NCBI GenBank assembly: GCA_025617745.1
Contig: CM046870.1
Coordinates: 30,585,927 to 30,649,926 of the forward strand
From: Heliocidaris erythrogramma
Taxonomy: Eukaryota > Echinodermata > Echinoidea > Camarodonta > Echinometridae
Direction: 5' to 3'
Length of the DNA: 64,000 bases
Positions 1 to 11,900 of this stretch are shown in pieces. The translations under genes and the position numbers were made by a program. Position 1 is the stretch's first letter. Every line of letters begins with the position of its first letter. The notes under the pieces are model-generated. The model worked only from the letters and a program-made list of their open reading frames with translations. It had not been told where the DNA came from and searched no databases.

Positions 1-1893
1 GGAAAACGCTTAAACTATTGCAATATGCAGATGATACTATTTTAACACTCAACGGTTCAACACAGGATTTACAACGTGCCCTTACAATACTTAATGAATT
101 TGCAAATATGTCCAACCTCAAAATTAACATAACTAAAACTCAAGTGATATGGATTGGGAAGAACAGAACTTTCAAGAAAGAGATTTTACACGAGTACAAA
201 CTAAACTGGATATCTGAAGGATATTTTAGGTACCTGGGTATAGATTTTTCAGTTAAATTATCAGAAATGGTTAATCACAATTATCAAGAAAAGGTTAAAG
301 AGATAAAACGTCAGATGGCGATTTGGCTAAAAAGAACACTGACTCCCTTAGGGAGAGTAACCATAATAAAATCCTTATTGATACCCAAACTGAATTACTT
401 GCTTTTATCTTTTCCAGAACCAAAATCAGAAATTATGAATAATGTTAACCGATGTTTTTTCGAATTTATATGGCATGGTAAACCTGATAAAATAAGTAGG
501 AAACAAATGTGCCAATTATATATTGATGGTGGGGTAAAAATGACTGACATTTTTATGCATTCTAAATCACTCAAAATATCATGGATAAGAAGATTTATTT
601 CTTGTCCAAGTAATGAAAATTTTACTTTCCATATGTTCCTATCATTCTTGCCTCCATCATATACGTCTCTTCAATTATTCATGGGGGCTGAACATTACAA
701 AGAATTAGCCATTTCAATGCGCAATCCATTTTGGAAAGAGGTATTAGTAGCCTTTGCAGATCTTACTCAATCCATTGTAGATGATATTGCATGTCAACCC
801 CTTTGGAATAATCTTAGAATACAGGTCAATAATAATGTAATTTATTTCAAGTCTTGGTGTGCTAAGGGGGTACGTTAATAACGATGTTTTAAAAACAGAT
901 GGATCATTTCTATCATACTTTGATTTTAAACGTAAATACAATGTACAAGTAAACTTTCTTCAATATTATGGCCTGTGTAACGCTATTCGATCTGGTTTTA
1001 ATAAAAGTGTCATACCAAAGATCATGGAACCTACATGTATTATCCCTGAAGCATTGTCTTTAATACTGAAAGTGAAAAAAGGTTGTTCACATATTTATAA
1101 TTCGTTTTTGAAACATAGGTAAAGGAATGTAAAAGTCTTACAAAATGGAAACAGGAGTTTGATCTTGACATTATCATATGGAGTTCTTATTACCAAATAC
1201 CCTATAATTCAACTGTCGATATAAACATGAGGTGGTTTCAGATCACGCTGCTGAATAGAATTCTTTATATGAAAGACGCTTTGTTAAGATTTAAGTTAGT
1301 AACAGATAACCTATGTACATTTTGTAATAACAAAGAAGAAACAATCATGCATATATTTTGTTCATGTATTTATTCAAACAAAATATGGGCAAAATTTGAG
1401 CTTTGGCTGTCTCGTAATAATATGCACATTAAGCTTACAAATCAAAATAAATTGTTTGGGTTTCATGGACGTAACAATAGTGCCCTCAACTGTATTATGA
1501 TTGTAGTAAGAAAAGAAATATTTGTAGCCAAATGCAAAAACTGTTTACCAGTTTTGAAAACATCATGTCAGCAATAAAATATTACTATGATATGGAAAAA
1601 TATATATGTAAAACAAATCTGAAAGAAAAGAAATTCATGAAAAAATGGTTACAGTTTACTCAATGTTTCTGATTGTTTGTTTGTGTTTTTTTTTCAAATT
1701 TGTTTGCCAAGTAGATCTTGAAAAGAATTTGCTTTACATGTAATTGATTTTTGTAAATGTATGTTCGTATATTGATGGCCAAGAATATCATTTTGAAATT
1801 CTGCATGTATATATACCTATTCTTGTATAATTTTATGTATGATATTTTTTGTAAATAAAGGAACCCTGTGGAAGGGCTAAAAAGAAAAAAAAA
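1..1893 (+). mobile_element. LINE, L1/Tx1-like, 3' part
   Basis: This is the 3' portion of a non-LTR retrotransposon that enters from the left edge of the window. It starts inside the reverse transcriptase palm (QYADDT at about 21-38), continues through the thumb and a cysteine-histidine knuckle, and then has a roughly 300-base 3' UTR. The UTR ends with AAATAAAG near 1,853 and an A-rich tail near 1,880-1,897. The motifs RYLGI, PKLNYLL and FIWHGKPDKI are typical of the L1/Tx1 group. Frame shifts show that this copy is dead. The 5' part lies outside the window, so full length cannot be judged. Confidence 0.85.
3..1577 (+). pseudogene. LINE ORF2 (reverse transcriptase C-terminal half), broken
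   Basis: In an intact element this protein nicks target DNA and reverse transcribes the element RNA. Visible parts are the catalytic YADD box at the start, the RYLGI segment near base 230, the thumb-like region with KSLLIPKLNYLL near 370-410, FIWHGKPDKI near 465-495, and a C-terminal C-x2-C...H-x4-C knuckle (CTFC...HIFCSC) near 1,313-1,366. The frame moves near 870, at a run of G, and again near 1,120 after FLKHR, so at least two indels interrupt it. Similarity to the family continues across both shifts. The endonuclease domain would lie left of the window. Confidence 0.8.
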
Positions 1894-2640
1894 AAAATTA
1901 TATGATTTCCAAAAACAATAATTAAGGAAGTTGGCTTACGTGTATGTGTATGCTTTGGTAATGGTTTGATACATGCATACAGACTAAACAGGGAACTGTC
2001 TATACCTGCACTTCTGTAACAATACTCTGGTGTAAGTGATATGTTCTTACATTTTTGAGATCTGCGTATATTCTGACAATATACAAAACCTGCAATAATG
2101 TTGGGTAAACAGTGAAGTAGACCGTGTTGATAGACGTATATGTCACAAAAATATTAATCTCTGTTGTAGTAAGATGGAGGGAGAGAGGGAGAGAGAAAGA
2201 GAAAGAAAGAGAGGAGGGAGATAGAGCAAGAGAGAGAGATGAATAGAGATGGGGAGAGTGAGGGAGAGAGAGAGAGAGAAAGATACAATGTAGATGAGAA
2301 TGGAGGAGAGGAAAGGAACAGAGAACAATGTGCTCCTTTGGGGTCAACCTCGGTTCACTCATGGCTCTGTTCTCCGGTTGCCATAGTAACACAATGATCA
2401 TACACGAACAATGAACAATCTGTAAATGGGCAGGCTGCCTTCTATAGGCTACACTGCAGTGCACTGTGACTGTGACCATAATTTTTGTAATTCTTCACGC
2501 TTACAGTGTAGCTACAAATAATTTCTAGCTTCCATAATTACATACATGTATTATCATGGTTGCATACACAAAACACAGCATATATGTATATGTACATTAT
2601 GTGGAGCATTGTGAGAATCACAACAGATATGAAATGATTA
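1894..2640. other. Non-coding stretch with GA-rich tract
   Basis: I see no gene here. The segment holds an imperfect (GA)n tract at about 2,172-2,290, whose complement produces serine- and leucine-rich open frames that I treat as artefacts. The rest is AT-rich unique-looking sequence. Confidence 0.6.
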
Positions 2641-2654
2641 AACAATATTTAAAT

Positions 2655-2829
2655 ATATATAAATAGCGACTTTTTGAGAAGCTGGCGAGACCCAAAACAA
2701 AAATACGGGCCTACCTTTTTCACAAAAAATCCTTAGACATGGGTGCCTATTTACAGCAAAAGGACCCTTGGATGTGGGTATGGGTCTGGAGTTCTCAGCC
2801 GCACACCCCCGTCCGATTATAATCTGAGT

Positions 2830-2862
<33 letters not shown>

Positions 2863-2870
2863 GCATCCCC
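2655..2870. repeat. Probable degenerate repeat ending in a run of 30 C
   Basis: Bases 2,831-2,860 are 30 consecutive C, followed by GGGC. The preceding 170 bases (cgagacccaaaac, gacccttggatgtggg, cgcacacccccgtccg) are richer in GC than the surroundings and look like the remains of a repeat rather than a gene. A run this long may be unstable or mis-sized in the assembly. Confidence 0.5.
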
Positions 2871-3477
2871 TTAAGCATATATACGAGATATTCAAATGAT
2901 TAAAAATATGAAAGAGCAGTAAGGTAAAAGATGAATTTAAGCTCACATGAAAAGTACTTTTGTGTGTGCACCCAATTTTAAAAGAGTTCATCTACTTGTC
3001 TACTCGCTTTTAAAGCTACATGTACCTTTATTCAAATGTCAGTTTGGGTATAATAACCATATTCAAACTTCCAGCATCTCTTTACAGATATGCTATTGAA
3101 AAGCTGCTAGTTTGGAGTCTGAATACCAGCATGGAACGTACAACATACAGAGCTAAAATAGAGTATTTTGATTGGTCCCTTTTGATAGGAAGATGGCCCC
3201 CCACATGTCAAGGATTTACAGGATAATGATAAGAAACAGATCCTCCTCCACATTTTCCTGACCTTGTACTTCACCCTGGTTTCATTTTTTTTCCACTTTT
3301 TATTCGAGAACGTCAGAGCTGAAATATTGGGGTTTCATATTTTATTTTAGAAATAATGTGTCTTAAAAAGGAAAAATCTGATTTCGTATCATCTTATTAT
3401 TCTGGTTACATTAGAAATGCATGTAACTACATGTATTAAAGTTTGTACACAGACCTAAGATCTATCATAAGTTATTA
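2871..3477. other. Non-coding stretch
   Basis: AT-rich sequence with no supported exon, RNA gene or inverted repeat. Short open frames here lack splice context and a protein-like composition. Confidence 0.5.
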
Positions 3478-3613
3478 TGAAAAGTTATTATCAATAACAA
3501 GTTACAGTAATTGTTATAAGCTACTGAAATCCTTGAATCTGATTGGCTGAGAGAAAATTTGTCATAGAAATGGGGCAGTTGTTACTGATAACAAGTTTTT
3601 ATGAAACAGGGCC
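3478..3613. mobile_element. Small inverted-repeat element (ATTGGCTGAGAG family), diverged copy
   Basis: The core (TAAGCTACTGAAATCC, then TGATTGGCTGAGAG, then AATTTGTCA) is shared with elements at 25,900-26,045 (opposite orientation) and 60,490-60,604. Here the flanks read ATCAATAACAAGTT and TGATAACAAGTTTTT instead of the canonical TTTCATCAAGCG ends. This is therefore a diverged or chimeric member. There is no coding capacity, and it is probably a non-autonomous DNA transposon derivative. Confidence 0.65.
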
Positions 3614-4578
3614 CATATAAGTTAACATTTGTATGTGTATATTTCATTCTAGATCATTATTATAACATTCACTGCTGTTATAAAAGTCACCTATTATGTT
3701 AATTCAACCATGTAATTGACATGAATGCGCTTTAAAGCAAACACTATTATAAACACATTTGAAGGTACATGTATAGGCTCATGCATGTATCACATTTATT
3801 GTGTTTCCAGCATCTTTCTTAATGAAATATACCAAGCAAGTCCTGCATTTTCATCTGATCAATCCCAATTCACCCTTTCATTGCCATCAAACTTGACATA
3901 TTCTTTTCATTCAATACAGCAAGCAGAAATGAAAATATTATCACACAGACTGAAATAACACATAAAAGATATATCATGTCATAATAGTGCACTCTCTATA
4001 CACCTCTTTCCCCGATTGTGTTGGAATGCATTGATTCGGATATTGGTTTTTCTTTATTCGAAAATCTCTTTTCATGGTCAGCTTACATCCATGGTAGTTA
4101 GACTATGAAGGCTCAGGTAAACTGCGGGGGCGGCAGGAAGATAGGTGAATGACACGTTTTAAACACCTTGTTTTGATGATCACGTATTTACGTGACCACA
4201 AATTTCACTATAGAGAAGGGCATGACTTCTTAGCAAGTTCTCCTTCTATCACACAAACATCTACATGGTATTTTGATATCAAGTATAGATGGTCTGCAAT
4301 AAATCAGAGTCTGATTTTTTTTACAAATTTAGATGAGATGTGTTTGCAATAGCATGGAAATACTTTGGGAGGTATAGCATCGAGCCTACTCAGTACTGCA
4401 CATTGAAAAAGTCAAGGGCAAAAATGAAACACGCAAGCTTAAAGAAAGTAAGAAATTAAAGTACCAATAGTATCGTGAAAATTAGAATCTCTGAGTGTAC
4501 ATTAATGCTTAAATATACCAGTCTAGCTATGTCTGACTCATTACGTGACCATAATACCTCTAATAAATGGTGTTTAGT
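3614..4578. other. Non-coding stretch
   Basis: AT-rich. Open frames of 67-77 codons occur on the plus strand at 3,725-3,958 and 4,149-4,352 but have no recognisable domain or splice support. Nothing else is evident. Confidence 0.5.
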
Positions 4579-4861
4579 AGGTGTTTAACAGAGGTCCGCT
4601 CGCTATTCATAAGGACTGCTATTCATAGAAAACCGCTATTCATTTTACACGCGTTATGAATAGCGGTCCTTATGAATAGTTATGAATAGTGGTCCTTATG
4701 AATGGAGGTCCTTTTGAATAGCGAGGTAATTTGTCTATGGTTTGCTCGCTATTTAGAAGGACCACTATTCATACAAAACCGCTATTCAGTTAGTCATGGA
4801 TAGCGGTTCTTATGAATATAAAGTGGTCCTTATGACTAGCGAGGTTACCCCGTTTAACATC
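4579..4861. mobile_element. Palindromic element with two nested hairpins
   Basis: The outer ends are inverted copies (GGTGTTTAACAGAGG at the left, complement of CCCCGTTTAACATC at the right). Inside are two hairpins, at about 4,598-4,726 and 4,743-4,842. Each is bounded by CTCGCTATT and its complement and is full of the unit TTATGAATAGCGGTCC in both orientations. It has no coding capacity. It is probably a foldback or MITE-like element in which the hairpin was duplicated. Confidence 0.7.
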
Positions 4862-4976
4862 TACTGAATGGGTCTCGATTAAAAAGTGCCAGGCTGGATG
4901 CCAGGCTAGCCACTTCCTTCACAACACTTTCATCACTATTTAATAAGTTATGCCCAGCTTCTCTACATTACATGTA

Positions 4977-5172
4977 GCAGTGGCGTACCCAGGATTTTTA
5001 ACGGGGGGGGGGGGGGGGTGTTTTTACTCCAAAATTCTCTGTCAAGCCAAAAAAAAAAAGGTAATCAGCATTTGGGGGTTAAAAACAAGCTTTTTGTTTC
5101 ATTTCTAAATACCTAAAACACTGCTAAAGAGGGTTTTTTAACACCTAAAACACCCAAAACACCCCCCTCGGT
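4977..5172. repeat. Degenerate repeat with G run
   Basis: AGTGGCGTACCCAGGATTTT followed by a run of more than ten G, then a region rich in ACACCTAAAACACCC repeats. Similar eroded sequence near 55,570-55,760 (ggggcagatctaggata, then a G run) suggests a dispersed family. Nothing codes. Confidence 0.4.
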
Positions 5173-5550
5173 AAGCCTTTGACATGTAGCTATGGGAAGC
5201 TGATACAAAAATTACAGAATCATAGATTTTGCAGATAACAAAATTCTACTGCTTCTTCCTTTTCATATATTCAATCTTTCTTTTAAAAATCCTTATGGGG
5301 GCAGGCAAACGTTTGGAGACTTGCCCTGAAACAAACCAAAATGTTTATCACCACAGAGAATAAAGAATTGGATCTTTTCTGAGATGTTGTCTTCCATAGT
5401 ATTTCTCACACAGATTAATTTGTATCTCTGAAATTCATTTGACTTCTGCTCATCCACAAGTGTAGGCCTATAATATACAAGCATTTTAATCAGTTGTCCT
5501 CTTCAGTATAAAAAAAATAAACCAATGTTTGAATTTCAATATATTTCCTG

Positions 5551-5932
5551 TCAAAGATGAAGTTGAGTTCTGGTCATGAGATTGAATTGTGAAAGAAACT
5601 GTCTCAAAGCAATTGGGAAAGGATGATTATACAGCACATAAGAATTGGGGTATGCTGTAAGTTTTGAAATCACCAGAACAAGAAGAAACTGACTCAATCC
5701 TGCTGAGAGTCACATGCACTGCACACAGAAATGTGTATATGGGACTACATACAAATGTTCAGCCCGAACATTTCAGCTGTTTCTTGTCATATTTTGAATG
5801 TGAGGGCATTTGAAGAGCAATCCTTTTCAGGGGACATAGCTACTATGATAATCTTCCAAACTAACATAATAAGAATGAGAAAGCTCACAAATTATTTTTT
5901 ACCTTTCCCAGAACTCAACCTTCCCTTTAAAA
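5551..5932 (+). mobile_element. Non-autonomous inverted-repeat element, copy 1 (about 0.38 kb)
   Basis: The ends are inverted: AAAGATGAAGTTGAGTTCTG at the left and the complement of TTTAAAGGGAAGGTTGAG at the right. The body (CACATGCACTGCACACAGAA, CATTTCAGCTGTTTCTTG, GGGGACATAGCTACTATG) is nearly repeated at 25,090-25,483 and, inverted and truncated, at 48,296-48,535. No transposase is present. The open frame inside is preserved only because the copies are similar. Confidence 0.75.
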
Positions 5933-6744
5933 TCAGTGGCACAAAAGCTCTTTGTATGACTCACTTTTTAAATTTTCATATCAGAATTAAAATCAAATTA
6001 CACACCCCATTGCACAAATACATTCCCTGACTCCTACATGACCCTGAACAAAATAATAAAATGCAGAAATTATTCATGAGGGCTTTGAAAAGTAGTTGTG
6101 CCCCTATCCATTTGTTTCCTCGAAATAATTGAAAGCGACATAGCAAGAAAACCTCCCATTGTAATGCCAATTGGAGGGGGAAGTTCTGGCCATCAGCGCC
6201 AGTACCGCCCCAGACAAAACCAATTTTTCAATCCTACAAACCACATGTTTTCTACATTTGACAAGGGGGTACCTTGTTCCCCACTTAGGAGGGGATAAAA
6301 ACACAAACCCAGTGGTTTTGCGGTCAGTGTGTGGATCAAGCAATTAAAGAATGATCACAGACAACAGGTTGGAGGGATAAAATCCTAATTTTTTTCCCCC
6401 TCAAAACTTATATAGAGCACCCACCAGGAAAAAATTATTTTTTTCTTCACCTATGGTATTTTTCTGGTTTCACAACATTCCTTTCTACTGAGAGCATAAT
6501 GGCACATAAAAGAGAGAGGAATAAGTCCCTGATTTACACAACAATATTAGAATTGAGGTTAATTTATTCAACTCCTTGGTTTATTCAAAATTTCAGCAAT
6601 GTGTTTTTCTGATTTTTCAGCCTAAACACAACTCCACTTATTACAAAGGTTGGACTGTCCTAAACTAAATTACATTTTCATGTCAATTTATGTTCCTAAT
6701 TCCATAATACCTGGTAACGTATGTGGCATACTTTGGACGGTTAC
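5933..6744. other. Non-coding stretch
   Basis: AT-rich. A short GC-richer part lies at 6,150-6,310 (atcagcgccagtaccgcccc). Overlapping open frames on both strands have no domain or splice support. No gene called. Confidence 0.45.
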
Positions 6745-6751
6745 ATGTCCT

Positions 6752-7035
6752 TTTTCCGAAAGTTCATAATTCCGAAGTTTTGTTACTCCGACGGTTCGTA
6801 ATTCCGAAAATGAAAAAGTGTTCATATTTCCGGAAGATTCGTAATTCCGAAAAGTTATCTAGGGCTCTATTGCATTTTTCGCAATTATGAACCCTTTTTC
6901 ATTTTCGGATTTACGAACCCTATTTCATTTTCGGAATTACAAACCTTCGGAATAACAAATTTTTTCGGAGTAATGCATCAAATGTTCGGAATTATGAACC
7001 CTATTTCATTTTCAGAATTAAGAACCCCCTGCTAA
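6752..7035. repeat. Array of TTCGGAATTA units in both orientations
   Basis: About ten degenerate copies of TTCGTAATTCCGAA or its complement TTCGGAATTACGAACC are spaced roughly 20-40 bases apart, interleaved with CCCTATTTCATTTTC spacers. Plus-type units sit on the left, complementary units on the right, so the whole block is a loose palindrome. No coding capacity. Confidence 0.7.
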
Positions 7036-7244
7036 AGGAAATTTGTGTTTCGGAAAAACGAGCACCCCCTCCACCCTTTGGACCTGCCCACAAATACTAA
7101 ATTGGCAACAATCACATGATTCATATTTCACATTGTGTATTCAACATCATATGACAAAATCTTGTCTGACAATGCAGCATCTGGGGAATAAGCTGCTTGT
7201 GCAATGACTTCAAAATGTTGATTGTACCTTTCCTGAGAGATTGA

Positions 7245-7335
7245 CAGACATGGGAAAATATTTCCTCCCTCTGTCTGAAATCGTTCTTTTCCTTCGATCC
7301 CAGCTGGCTCATCTATCATCTCCTTGTCATTCACA
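7245..7335. repeat. Local duplication, copy 1
   Basis: TTTCCTCCCTCTGTCTGAAA to CTCCTTGTCATTCA recurs about 490 bases to the right at 7,738-7,818. On the minus strand this copy lies in a 74-codon open frame (7,128-7,352, beginning MAEFHIVNDKEMIDEP), whereas the second copy carries a stop. Splice signals around it are weak, so I do not call an exon, but a lost or alternative 3' exon of the minus-strand gene is conceivable. Confidence 0.5.
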
Positions 7336-7567
7336 ATATGAAATTCAGCCATTCTTGGCGTTCGATTCAGTTTTTGATATTTATGTCATCAACATACAGG
7401 TTTGTAGAGGCCTACTTCTTTGTATTGCTTTCATATTTACTTTATAGTTTCACTTCCCCTTGATAAAGAAGTTATAAGAAGCAAAATCATATGTTTGACA
7501 AGAAATATAGAAGTCCTTTGGGCTTTACTCTTTCTTGACCATGATATAGATGACTTTAAAGTCATTT

Positions 7568-7675
7568 GTTCATTTCATTTCATTTCATTTATTTCCACAT
7601 TAAAACATGTTCAAATGAATACATTGTATTATAACACCATTAGAGAAATGAAATGAAATGAAATGAAATGAAAGT
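7568..7675. repeat. Inverted pair of pentamer arrays
   Basis: Four to five copies of CATTT at 7,570-7,592 face six copies of GAAAT at 7,646-7,672 across a loop of roughly 55 bases. The two arrays are exact complements and could form a long hairpin. This is either a repeat tail flanking an old insertion or two independent microsatellites. Confidence 0.6.
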
Positions 7676-7737
7676 CATTTGTCTTGCAATACAAGAAGAA
7701 TTTCCATTATTCTTATCTAAAACAAAGAACAAATGAA

Positions 7738-7818
7738 AATGTTTCCTCCTTACATCTGAAGTCATTCTTTTCCTCACTCCCAGCTGGCTAATCTATCATC
7801 TCCTTGTCATTCAGAAAA
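7738..7818. repeat. Local duplication, copy 2
   Basis: Diverged second copy of 7,245-7,335, sharing CCCAGCTGGCT and ATCTATCATCTCCTTGTCA. The frame that is open in copy 1 on the minus strand is closed here. Confidence 0.5.
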
Positions 7819-8841
7819 ATGTTATTCGGTCTTAAAGGTACCAATCAACATTTTTAAAATGCATTTTGAAAAATCAGTCCAAAAGGTGATAAAGAAGATT
7901 AGGAAAATTAAAACAGATGGCGAAATATATGAGCACTGAAAATGGTACAGTATCTGTGACATGAATATCTCTAAAGATTAATATTAGTTAGTTGTAATTT
8001 GACAGAGAATATCCAGTTGTTAGAAATATACATGTACATACTTGAACTGTGTACAGGGGAAATATTCACTCCTGAAAATAAGGTTATGGGAACATGTATG
8101 CATCTGACATATCATGATTCTTAAGGAATTTGAACAAAAATAAAATAGAGAGGGTACAATTCTTGTAAACATGTTCATTTGGAAGACCCAGTTAGCAACG
8201 TTTAATCATAAATGCTTTGAAAAAAGAATGCCTTTCATCAAAATTCCTCGGCACGTGGCTCCATCAAAGTACACACACACTCCTATACATTCCAGTTGAT
8301 CAAATCATTTCAAGATCAAATTCAGTTGGTTAACCTTGTGATATTTTGAGAAAATAAAATTCATCCCCATTGTCCTGTTATCCCATTAAGGCAATATAGC
8401 CGGAGGCAATGTTTCCATTTTCATTACGGCGAGGGAATTGATGCGCCCGTCCCACCACATGAATTTCAATGAGAACAAATTACATGTGTGATTCGACTTA
8501 TCCTTCACAAAAGCGCCTGAAATGAACAAAAATTCCACATATGTGATGGAATTTTCTCTCTATAATATCTTTAACTTCATCTCTGGTGGGATTAGTCATT
8601 CCTAGGGATTCCAATTACTGTCTTTTTCAATTTTTCAACTGAAATTTTAAGGTTTTTGGATCAGAAAACGAGGTCGTTCTTTGCAAGTACACTGTACTTG
8701 TGTGGGTTCGGGCAGGAAATTCGAAGGTGAATTTTGTGTACCCTGTTCCAAACTGGCACAGAAATGTCTGTAACAAATTTTAAAATTTAGTAGCTTTATT
8801 TCTTTTCATTGAATCTCATCCCATTTTAATAGAATTTTTTA
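7819..8841. other. Non-coding stretch, likely 3' flank of the minus-strand gene
   Basis: No exon is firmly supported. One weak candidate on the minus strand begins near 8,510, after the acceptor-like TTTTTGTTCATTTCAG, and stays open for about 40 codons, but its phase does not join exon 6. AATAAA overlaps the stop of exon 7 and could serve as a polyadenylation signal. Confidence 0.4.
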
Positions 8842-8949
8842 TTAAGTAATGAATCCATAGCTTGGAACTTTTTCAGCAACTGATGAAAAAAATGGGGATG
8901 TTTTATTTTCTCCCTTGTCACTGCTGTCATTGTGTTTTTCTCTATTCCT
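8842..8949 (-). CDS. Host gene, putative exon 7 (C-terminal)
   Basis: Follows a T/G-rich acceptor (tttgtttgtggaag), in phase 0, and encodes 35 residues starting RNREKHNDSSDKGENKTS and ending GFIT before TAA. AATAAA overlaps the stop. The acceptor is the weakest of the model, and the terminal exon could lie elsewhere. Confidence 0.35.
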   Translation of the reverse strand, partial: RNREKHNDSSDKGENKTSPFFSSVAEKVPSYGFIT

Positions 8950-11900
8950 CTTCCACAAACAAACACAACACAAATGTATGTGACAAAAGCTGGTTATTAT
9001 GATCATACTTAATACATGTATGTATGTGTGGCTGATAATTAGAAATGGTTTTGTTTGCAAAGCTAAAGAAAAGGATTTTGGAAAGACAAAGATAGAGACA
9101 TTTAAAGAGAGACTGAAATGGGGGGGGGGGGGGGGGGGCAAGGGGCAGATGATTGAGAGGCAGGGGTATTGCTAGACTCTTTTCAACAGTGGTAGTATGT
9201 TTGCCCCGAACTTTCTAACAAGCAAAGAAAAAAAAGCTTCTCACTTCTTAGATTTTCTAATCTACCCAGACTTTGTCAGTTCATGAATAAGACAAAAGAA
9301 ATTTTGCAATGAGAGGGGGTGGGGTTGTCTCATCCCCCCCCCCACAACCCACTCTAGCAATGCCCCTCCTCGGAGCGGAAATCTCTCTGATAAAGAGATT
9401 TAGCATCACGTTACCTCAGCAGCACGGCCCTGGATCCTGTCCGAGTGCTCGGGATATTTCCTTTTTAAATATTCCATGATAAGGGGGCTCTCTCTCACTT
9501 TGTTGGGAGAACGGTTCTGTAAACCAGAAGAAAAAATAAAAAATAAAAATTCAGTCTTCATTGCCTCAACCAGTAAAACTTATCCTATTGTTGAAATGCT
9601 CAGAGATAACCTTTTTCCATTCATATATCATCTTTATCTACAGATAAAGATCTACAAAGAATGTGTGGTTCTTGTTTAGGCTATTTCCTTTTTAAATATT
9701 TCATGATTAGGGAGCTCTCTTCTACCTCAGCCAGTAAAACTTATTATATTGTTGAATTGTTCAGAGATAGCCCTTTGCCATTCATATATCATCTTACAAA
9801 TAGTGATCTACTGAAAACATGTGATTTTTGTTCTTTGTTATGACTCATCAAGCTTATCATATTGTTCACTGATATCACGGTTTCATACTTCGCCTTTTTA
9901 CATTCATTATTTTACAGCTACAAATAGTGATCTAAAACCATTTGATATACATGTAGCAAAAACTTGATACAATTAGTTGATTTGATTTCAATTTCATTTG
10001 TGAAAACATAGGGGGAAAATTGCGGGAAATATGTAATGATTATTCTCTACTTATGTGTTGGTGCTATCTTCTAGCTCCAAACAGACGATATGCTCTTCTT
10101 AACAGAACTTCACACTTGTACTTACATGTTGTAATAACGTAAGATTCTCTAGTCCTCTGCATTCTCTATTCCTACGAGTGTATGTCTCTTGCTGAAGTTG
10201 TCTTTCCTCTTTCAGGACTGGAATTATTTAAGGGCTGAATTGATCACATTTTGTTCTTCAAATTGGCAACACTGATATTTTTCTTTTAGTGCTACATTGT
10301 TCTCATAAGATGTAATGTCTTTGAAAACAATATACAGGGCTACAAATTTTGTTGACATGTTGAAAAAATTGCCAATTTCGATAAAAAACAATGATTTTGA
10401 ACCTCTCAATGTGTTGCCAATTTAAGGATTTTAAAGCTTATTCTCATTTTTAAAATTCCTGACATCAAACGCAATACGGTCTTGCAAAAAAAATGGACAT
10501 AGTATATGCAGAAATTTTTGCTCTTTCCACTCATGCATCTGGTATATTTTTTAGAGCTCTGAATCAAAAGTTATTGAGCCAAACCACAAAATGTGGTCAA
10601 TTGTCTCGAAAGGGTTAACAGAACTTGTACTTACATGTTGTAATAACGTAAGATTCTCTAAGTGCTCTGCATTCTCTATTCCTACGAGTGTATGTCTCTT
10701 GCTGAAGTTGTCTTTCCTTGTTTCTCTTCTCTTTGCAGCTCCACTCGCGAGACTGTCCGAATCACCAGAGAGAGATGACTGGCTGTTATACTCCTGACTT
10801 ACACGTAACCCTCCTTTCTTTCCTAGAAATGGGAAGATGTAAATAAATTATCATTCAGACTAATTTGTAAAATCAGCACTGATTTTCTTATTTACTATAT
10901 AAATCTATATACCTACCTATTATGCCTGTAGTCTTGACTACGGGACCCCTTCGAGAATTATCACACATGTGTCACAATATTGTGCGCACCCCCCGTAATC
11001 CTATTGTCCCCTTCGCCACTCACGCGCGTCAATACGCTACGGCCATCTTCCTCTTTTGCGAGCAACCCCAAGAAGAAACATGTTGCTTGCAAGGAGCGGG
11101 AAGGAGGGAGGGTCATATGTAGGTATATAGATTTATATAGTAAATAAGAAAATCAGTGCTGATTTTACAAATTTACTGCAATAAATCATATATACCTACC
11201 TATTATGCCAGACCAGCGCCAACTCAAAGACCGGGAGGCATGTTTCGAGCGGAAGGAAATAGGATTACACCAAAGACTACAAAGAAGACACAGCGGCCTT
11301 CAAGGTGGCTGACGCAAACAAAGCTTCACCTGCGGGAATATCCCTAAGGTAGCAAGAAATGAAGGAATTGGGCGAACGCCAATAAGCAGCCTTCAAAATA
11401 TCAACAAGCGCCACACCTTGAAACAGAGCCCAAGAAGTGCTGACACTACGAGTATCATGAGCACGAGGCTTACTGTCGGATAAAAGAGCCTCTGTGCCAG
11501 CGGCCCTAATAGCTTCAACGATCCATCTAGAAATGGAATCAAGAGAGGCAGGAGAAAAAGGCTCTCTAGTGATCAGGAACAACTGATCATCCTTACGATA
11601 AGACTTAGTCTTATCAATATACCAATTGAGAGCCCTAACAGGACACCAAACTTTGTCCTCACGCACCGAAGAAAGGTCAGAAAGCGGACAAAGAAAAATC
11701 TCAACAGGACCGGAGGTAGCTGTCTGATTCTTGGCAACGAAAGAAGCCCTAGGAATCAACCTAACACCTTTTCTCTCCCAGCGAACATGACCAGGAGTAA
11801 GACAGAGAGCATGAAGAGTACTGCGCCTCTGCCCAGAGGCAATAGCTACCAAAAAGAGCGTCTTAACCGTAAGATGATGAAGCGAAGCTTCACCTAACGG

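Noticed and set aside
7128-7352. 74-codon minus-strand frame MAEFHIVNDKEMIDEP... as an exon
   Set aside because: Protein-like composition, but acceptor and donor signals are poor and its phase relation to the gene could not be established; reported only as a duplicated segment.
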